NCBI GenBank assembly: GCA_903911165.1
Contig: CAIWCQ010000373.1
Location: 1 to 8,849, forward strand
Direction: 5' to 3'
DNA from: an uncultured Actinomycetes bacterium
Lineage (GTDB): Bacteria > Actinomycetota > Actinomycetes > Mycobacteriales > Mycobacteriaceae
Length of the DNA stretch: 8,849 bases
Each line of letters starts with the position of its first letter. Position 1 is the first letter of the stretch. Position numbers and translations under genes: made by a program. The notes beneath the pieces are model-generated. The model made no database searches. It was not told where the DNA came from and saw nothing but the letters and a program-made list of their open reading frames with translations. This document shows, piece by piece, positions 6,029 to 8,849 of the stretch.

Positions 6029-7123
6029 ATGAAATCAGTCATCGAATTCTCTACCGGCAATGTCGGCCGGCATGCGCTGCGGATGATCATCGAACGTCCC
6101 GATCTGCGCCTCGTCGGCCTTCATGCACACGGCGCGGACAAAATCGGACGCGACGCCGCCGACCTGTGCGGGCTGGGGGAGCCGACCGGAATAACGGCCA
6201 CCGATGACGTCGATGCGCTCCTGGCACTGGACGCCGATTGTGTCGTCTACACCTCTCAGGCCGAGACGCGGCCGATGCAGGCTATCGAGGAGATTTCGAG
6301 GTTCCTGCGAGCGGGCACCAATGTCGTCGGAACCTCTATGGTGTGGCTGGTCTCGCCGCGCCACGCCGAATCGTGGCTGACCGAACCGCTGACCGCAGCC
6401 TGCCGCGACGGCGGCACCTCGCTCTACATCAACGGTGTTGATCCGGGATTCTCCGGAGACAGCCTGGTCTACACGGCGCTCACACTCGCGGGTCGCGCGA
6501 CCGGCATCACGATCTCGGAGATCTGTGACTACGGCAGCTACGACGACGCCGAGTTCACCGGTGTGAGTTTCGGTTTCGGCACCACCGAAGACCATCAACC
6601 GATTCTGTTCGCCCCCGGGGTGATCACGTCGCTGTGGGGCGGGCAGGTGCGCTCCCTGGCTGACATGCTCGGGGTAACCCTCGATGAGGTTCGCGAGACG
6701 CACCAGAATTGGGTCACGCCGAAGCGGATTGAGTGCGCGATGATGACCGTCGATCCGGGCCGGGTGGCCGCCGTGCGGTTCGCCGTCGACGGGATGCGTG
6801 ACGGCGAGGCAGTGATCACCGTGGACCATGTCAACCGGCTCACGACCGCGGCCGCCCCGGATTGGCCCTACCCGCCCGAGGGCCGGCCCGGGGTGCACCG
6901 GGTGGTGGTGCGCGGGGATCCCGGTATCGAGATCAACACTCATCTAGGCCTGGCCGGAGTCGACCACAATGAGGCCGGGGTCATCTCGACGGCCGCCCGC
7001 GCGATCAACGCGATCGACGCGGTCTGCGCCGCACCGCCCGGATTGCTGGCGGCCCAGGACCTACCGGCGGACTACGCCCGCTGCGCGATGGCCCTCAGAC
7101 CGCGTTCAGATAGCGCGCGGTGA
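6029..7123 (+). CDS. NAD(P)-binding reductase, dihydrodipicolinate reductase-like / amine dehydrogenase family
   Basis: 364-aa protein of the family usually annotated as dihydrodipicolinate reductase N-terminal-domain or NAD(P)H-dependent amine dehydrogenase; the 2,4-diaminopentanoate dehydrogenases are related. The N-terminus is a Rossmann fold: SVIEFSTGNVGRHAL with GxxG at 10-13, an acceptor segment near LVGLHAHGADKIGRDA, and CVVYTSQ (about 70-76). The middle part holds NGVDPGFSGD (about 137-146) and DYGSYDD, typical of this group. True DapB is about 245-270 aa and has a different catalytic domain, so a lysine-biosynthesis role is unlikely. The ATG at 6029 sits at the first Rossmann strand; the frame stays open upstream, but those residues overlap the regulator gene and look non-coding. 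It starts 61 nt after the regulator stop, same strand, so may be co-transcribed. The substrate is not known. The last 29 nt overlap the opposing DUF1990 gene. Confidence 0.85.
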   Translation: MKSVIEFSTGNVGRHALRMIIERPDLRLVGLHAHGADKIGRDAADLCGLGEPTGITATDDVDALLALDADCVVYTSQAETRPMQAIEEISRFLRAGTNVVGTSMVWLVSPRHAESWLTEPLTAACRDGGTSLYINGVDPGFSGDSLVYTALTLAGRATGITISEICDYGSYDDAEFTGVSFGFGTTEDHQPILFAPGVITSLWGGQVRSLADMLGVTLDEVRETHQNWVTPKRIECAMMTVDPGRVAAVRFAVDGMRDGEAVITVDHVNRLTTAAAPDWPYPPEGRPGVHRVVVRGDPGIEINTHLGLAGVDHNEAGVISTAARAINAIDAVCAAPPGLLAAQDLPADYARCAMALRPRSDSAR

Positions 7124-7592
7124 CGACCCGCTGGATGACCGTCAGGACGGGCGCGCCCAGGCGACTCCACCACGTCGCGGGCCGGGAGAACGCCACCACC
7201 TCGCTGTAGACACCGTCGTCGGCCGGGTCATAGCGCACCCCGAACATCTCCTCGCCGGACACCGCGTGTCCCGGCAGGCTGCCGTAGGCGAAGCCCCGAC
7301 GGTTCGGCTCAACGGTGACCTGCACCACCCGGCACGGCGCGACGAACGGCCCGAGCCGACCCAGCACGTCGCTGCCGACCTGGGCCACCTCGGTGGTGGC
7401 GGTGACCCGTAACCCGGCCCCACGCAACATGCCGTAACGCATCACTGCTGCGGCGGCCTGCTCGAAGCGGTCCCGGCCGGATCCGATCCGCCGCGATGCC
7501 CGAATGTGCCGGTAGTCGGCCGGCAGGTCACCGGCCGTCGCCCCGACCTCGGCATAGGTCAGCGACAGATCCCTCAGGTCAGCGAGTCGCAT
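7095..7592 (-). CDS. DUF1990 family protein, 165 aa
   Basis: Cytosolic protein of unknown biochemical function. The DUF1990 signature is visible throughout: [20 protein letters not shown] (about 11-30), the [31 protein letters not shown] block (the last 11 residues are close to the family consensus), and [20 protein letters not shown] (98-117), followed by [11 protein letters not shown] and a C-terminal helix ending RYLNAV. Length is normal. There are no membrane segments or signal peptide. The ATG at 7592 is directly preceded by AAGGGG with essentially no spacer, so translation initiation is atypical, but no good alternative start is found downstream. It converges on the reductase gene with a 29-nt tail-to-tail overlap and diverges from the PGPGW membrane protein gene. 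Confidence 0.88.
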   Translation of the reverse strand: MRLADLRDLSLTYAEVGATAGDLPADYRHIRASRRIGSGRDRFEQAAAAVMRYGMLRGAGLRVTATTEVAQVGSDVLGRLGPFVAPCRVVQVTVEPNRRGFAYGSLPGHAVSGEEMFGVRYDPADDGVYSEVVAFSRPATWWSRLGAPVLTVIQRVVTARYLNAV

Positions 7593-7622
7593 CCCCTTAC
7601 TGTGCCGTCACACCCCACTAAG

Positions 7623-7667
7623 CCCGTCGCCGGGTGCCCTCCGCACCCCGTCGCCGGGTGCCTCCGC
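7623..7667. repeat. Imperfect tandem repeat, two ~22-bp copies, 24-bp period
   Basis: CCCGTCGCCGGGTGCC begins at 7623 and again at 7647; in both copies it continues to TCCGC, with one extra C in the first copy (22 versus 21 bp). It occupies the middle of the 100-bp region between the divergent DUF1990 and PGPGW genes. It may be a binding site or a replication-slippage product. Confidence 0.6.
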
Positions 7668-7678
7668 GGCGCGGCCCG

Positions 7679-7684
7679 TAATCT
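7679..7684 (+). promoter_or_regulatory. Putative -10 box of a leaderless PGPGW-gene transcript
   Basis: TAATCT is followed by 8 nt and the ATG at 7693. No Shine-Dalgarno is present, so this fits a leaderless transcript beginning at or near the start codon. Confidence 0.45.
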
Positions 7685-7692
7685 CGACGGCA

Positions 7693-8106
7693 ATGGCCGG
7701 GATCAGAGACCACCTGTCGAAACGCCGCGACCGACTGCGCGAGCGGCCGCTGGCCGACTTCGCCTATCGGGTCGGCGTCGCCGTGGTGGGACTTACGGTG
7801 TTGCTGGTCGGTGTCGCGGCGATTCCCTATCCCGGGCCGGGTTGGGCGATCGTCTTCCTCGGCCTGGCGATCCTGGCCTCCGAGTTCTACTGGGCGCAAC
7901 GCACGTTGAAGTTCACCCGGGACCGCTACAACACCGCCATGTGGTGGCTGCGCCGGCAGCCCTGGTGGGTCCAGGCGCTGGGCGCGGTGCTCACCGGGGC
8001 CGTGGTGGTCGGCACCCTGTGGCTGTTTGGGGCGATCGACTGGGCGGCCGGCCTGTTCGGCCTCCAACACCCGATGTTGCGCAGCCCGATCGGCTTGGGA
8101 GCCTGA
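7693..8106 (+). CDS. PGPGW-motif (TIGR02611-type) membrane protein
   Basis: 137-aa inner-membrane protein of unknown function. The N-terminus (1-24) is strongly basic (KRRDRLRER) and should stay in the cytoplasm. Hydrophobic segments cover about 26-45 and 50-64, joined by the defining motif [20 protein letters not shown] (46-65), and a third lies at about 94-115 ([20 protein letters not shown]). A Trp-rich amphipathic stretch WWLRRQPWW (84-92) precedes the third segment. Length and motif position are normal for the family. The start is supported by a TANNNT box 8 nt upstream. It precedes thrS on the same strand by 83 nt, but intervening hairpins and a candidate promoter argue for separate transcription. 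Confidence 0.88.
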   Translation: MAGIRDHLSKRRDRLRERPLADFAYRVGVAVVGLTVLLVGVAAIPYPGPGWAIVFLGLAILASEFYWAQRTLKFTRDRYNTAMWWLRRQPWWVQALGAVLTGAVVVGTLWLFGAIDWAAGLFGLQHPMLRSPIGLGA

Positions 8107-8114
8107 TCACCCAC

Positions 8115-8134
8115 CTCGCTAGCATTAGCGCGAG
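8115..8134 (+). other. Hairpin between PGPGW gene and thrS
   Basis: CGCTA-GCAT-TAGCG (8117-8130) is a perfect 5-bp stem with a 4-nt loop, extendable with an outer CTC/GAG pairing through a small bulge. It begins 8 nt after the stop of the membrane-protein gene. No U-run follows. It may end the upstream transcript, but it also contains TAGCAT, a candidate -10 for thrS, so the palindrome could be coincidental or regulatory. Confidence 0.3.
8120..8125 (+). promoter_or_regulatory. Candidate -10 box for thrS
   Basis: TAGCAT matches TANNNT and would start transcription near 8132, giving a leader of about 58 nt. A weak -35-like TTGGGA lies at 8095-8100 (19-bp spacing), inside the end of the upstream gene. 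Tentative. Confidence 0.3.
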
Positions 8135-8140
8135 CACCGC

Positions 8141-8157
8141 CGACCGCGTGACGGTCG
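8141..8157 (+). other. Short hairpin in the thrS leader
   Basis: CGACCG-CGTGA-CGGTCG is a perfect 6-bp stem with a 5-nt loop, ending 32 nt before the thrS ATG. No T-box signature sequence is visible nearby. It could be a leader structure; its function is unknown. Confidence 0.3.
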
Positions 8158-8189
8158 ACGAATCTTCCCAACGTGAAAAGAGACCGCTG

Positions 8190-8849
8190 ATGAGCGCCCC
8201 CGCACATCCCGCCTCACCCGACCTTCTGCGGGTTGCGGCCGGGACCACCGCGGGGGCCGCCGTGCGCGACGCGGGTCTGCCGGGCCGTGGCGAGCCCACC
8301 GCGATCGTGGTGGTCCGTGACGCCGACGGCACGCTGCGCGATCTGAGTTGGGCGCCGGATGCCGACACCGAGGTCACCCCGGTGCCCGCTGACAGCGACG
8401 AGGGCCGCAGCGTGATCCGGCACTCGGCAGCCCACGTGCTGGCCCAGGCCGTGCAGGAGTTTTTTCCGGCGGCCAAGCTGGGCATCGGCCCGCCGATCAC
8501 CGACGGCTTCTACTACGACTTCGACGTGCCGGAGGCGTTCACGCCGGAGGACCTCGAGAAGCTCGAGAAGCGGATGAAGGCCATCATCAAGGACGGTCAG
8601 CTGTTCTCCCGGCGGGTGTATGAGTCCACCGACGCCGCCCGCGCCGAGCTGGCCGATGAGCCCTACAAGCTCGAACTGATCGATGACAAATCCGGGGATC
8701 CGGACGTGATGGAGGTCGGCCCCCCCGGTTCCAACGACGAGCTGACCGCCTACGACCACCTCAATCCGCGCACCCGCGAACGCATTTGGGGCGATCTGTG
8801 CCGCGGCCCGCACGCCCCGACCACCAAATACATTCCGGCGTTCAAGCTC
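8190..8849 (+). CDS. thrS: Threonyl-tRNA synthetase, N-terminal 220 residues (runs off the window)
   Basis: Charges tRNA-Thr with threonine in the cytosol. The visible part contains a TGS-like N-terminal domain (about 1-72, with the actinobacterial form [15 protein letters not shown]) and the N-terminal editing domain that hydrolyses Ser-tRNA-Thr. Its metal-site-like motifs are present: HSAAH (H78, H82) and CRGPH (C204, H208). Other landmarks are [15 protein letters not shown] (98-112), PYKLELI (158-164) and YIPAFKL at the edge. The class II catalytic core and anticodon-binding domain lie beyond the window; mycobacterial ThrRS is roughly 690 aa. The ATG is preceded by a purine-rich GAAAAGAGA about 7 nt upstream. 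There is no frameshift up to the edge. Confidence 0.97.
   Translation, partial: MSAPAHPASPDLLRVAAGTTAGAAVRDAGLPGRGEPTAIVVVRDADGTLRDLSWAPDADTEVTPVPADSDEGRSVIRHSAAHVLAQAVQEFFPAAKLGIGPPITDGFYYDFDVPEAFTPEDLEKLEKRMKAIIKDGQLFSRRVYESTDAARAELADEPYKLELIDDKSGDPDVMEVGPPGSNDELTAYDHLNPRTRERIWGDLCRGPHAPTTKYIPAFKL

Noticed and set aside
6035..6943. 302-aa minus-strand open frame opposite the reductase
   Set aside because: Long only because of high GC. The product is rich in His/Arg/Gly with no domain, while the opposite strand encodes a clear Rossmann protein.
8214..8813. 199-aa minus-strand open frame opposite thrS
   Set aside because: It lies entirely within the antisense of the well-conserved threonyl-tRNA synthetase coding sequence.

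Overview
The window looks like a chromosomal segment of a high-GC actinomycete, most likely a Mycobacterium/Mycolicibacterium. The reasons are the strong G/C bias at third codon positions, GTG starts, a desaturase/oxidoreductase pair closely resembling the mycobacterial DesA3 (Rv3229c) and Rv3230c proteins, several lipoproteins, and TANNNT boxes placed 6-8 nt before start codons, as at leaderless mycobacterial transcripts. I see no IS element, tRNA, rRNA, CRISPR array or phage gene. Coding density is high and no gene-free stretch exceeds about 120 bp.

Left part (117-2309, minus strand): an envelope-directed group. From upstream to downstream it encodes a 60-aa lipoprotein, a lipoprotein with a zinc-peptidase HEFAH motif (DUF4344 type), a methionine sulfoxide reductase B with twin-arginine and lipobox-like sequences, and a secreted DUF4174-type protein. 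All four carry export signals. The last two are separated by only 16 nt and form a plausible exported oxidative-damage repair pair.

Middle (2405-7123): a lipid-desaturation module. A ferredoxin-type flavin reductase (2Fe-2S, FAD, NAD(P)H) and a three-His-box membrane fatty-acid desaturase form a minus-strand operon. A PucR-type regulator is transcribed divergently across an 84-bp AT-rich control region containing a TTGACA box, an AACA-AGC-TGTT inverted repeat and two GGGGTRAT repeats 21 bp apart. An NAD(P)-binding reductase of the dihydrodipicolinate-reductase-like/amine dehydrogenase family follows the regulator on the plus strand. The likely scheme is electron flow from NAD(P)H through FAD and 2Fe-2S to the di-iron desaturase, with the regulator sensing a lipid or other small molecule.

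Right part (7095-8849): a DUF1990 protein on the minus strand overlapping the reductase tail to tail, a small PGPGW-motif (TIGR02611-type) membrane protein, and the first 220 codons of threonyl-tRNA synthetase, which runs off the window.

No clearly new system was found. The best leads are the exported MsrB/DUF4174 pair and the PucR-controlled desaturase locus.
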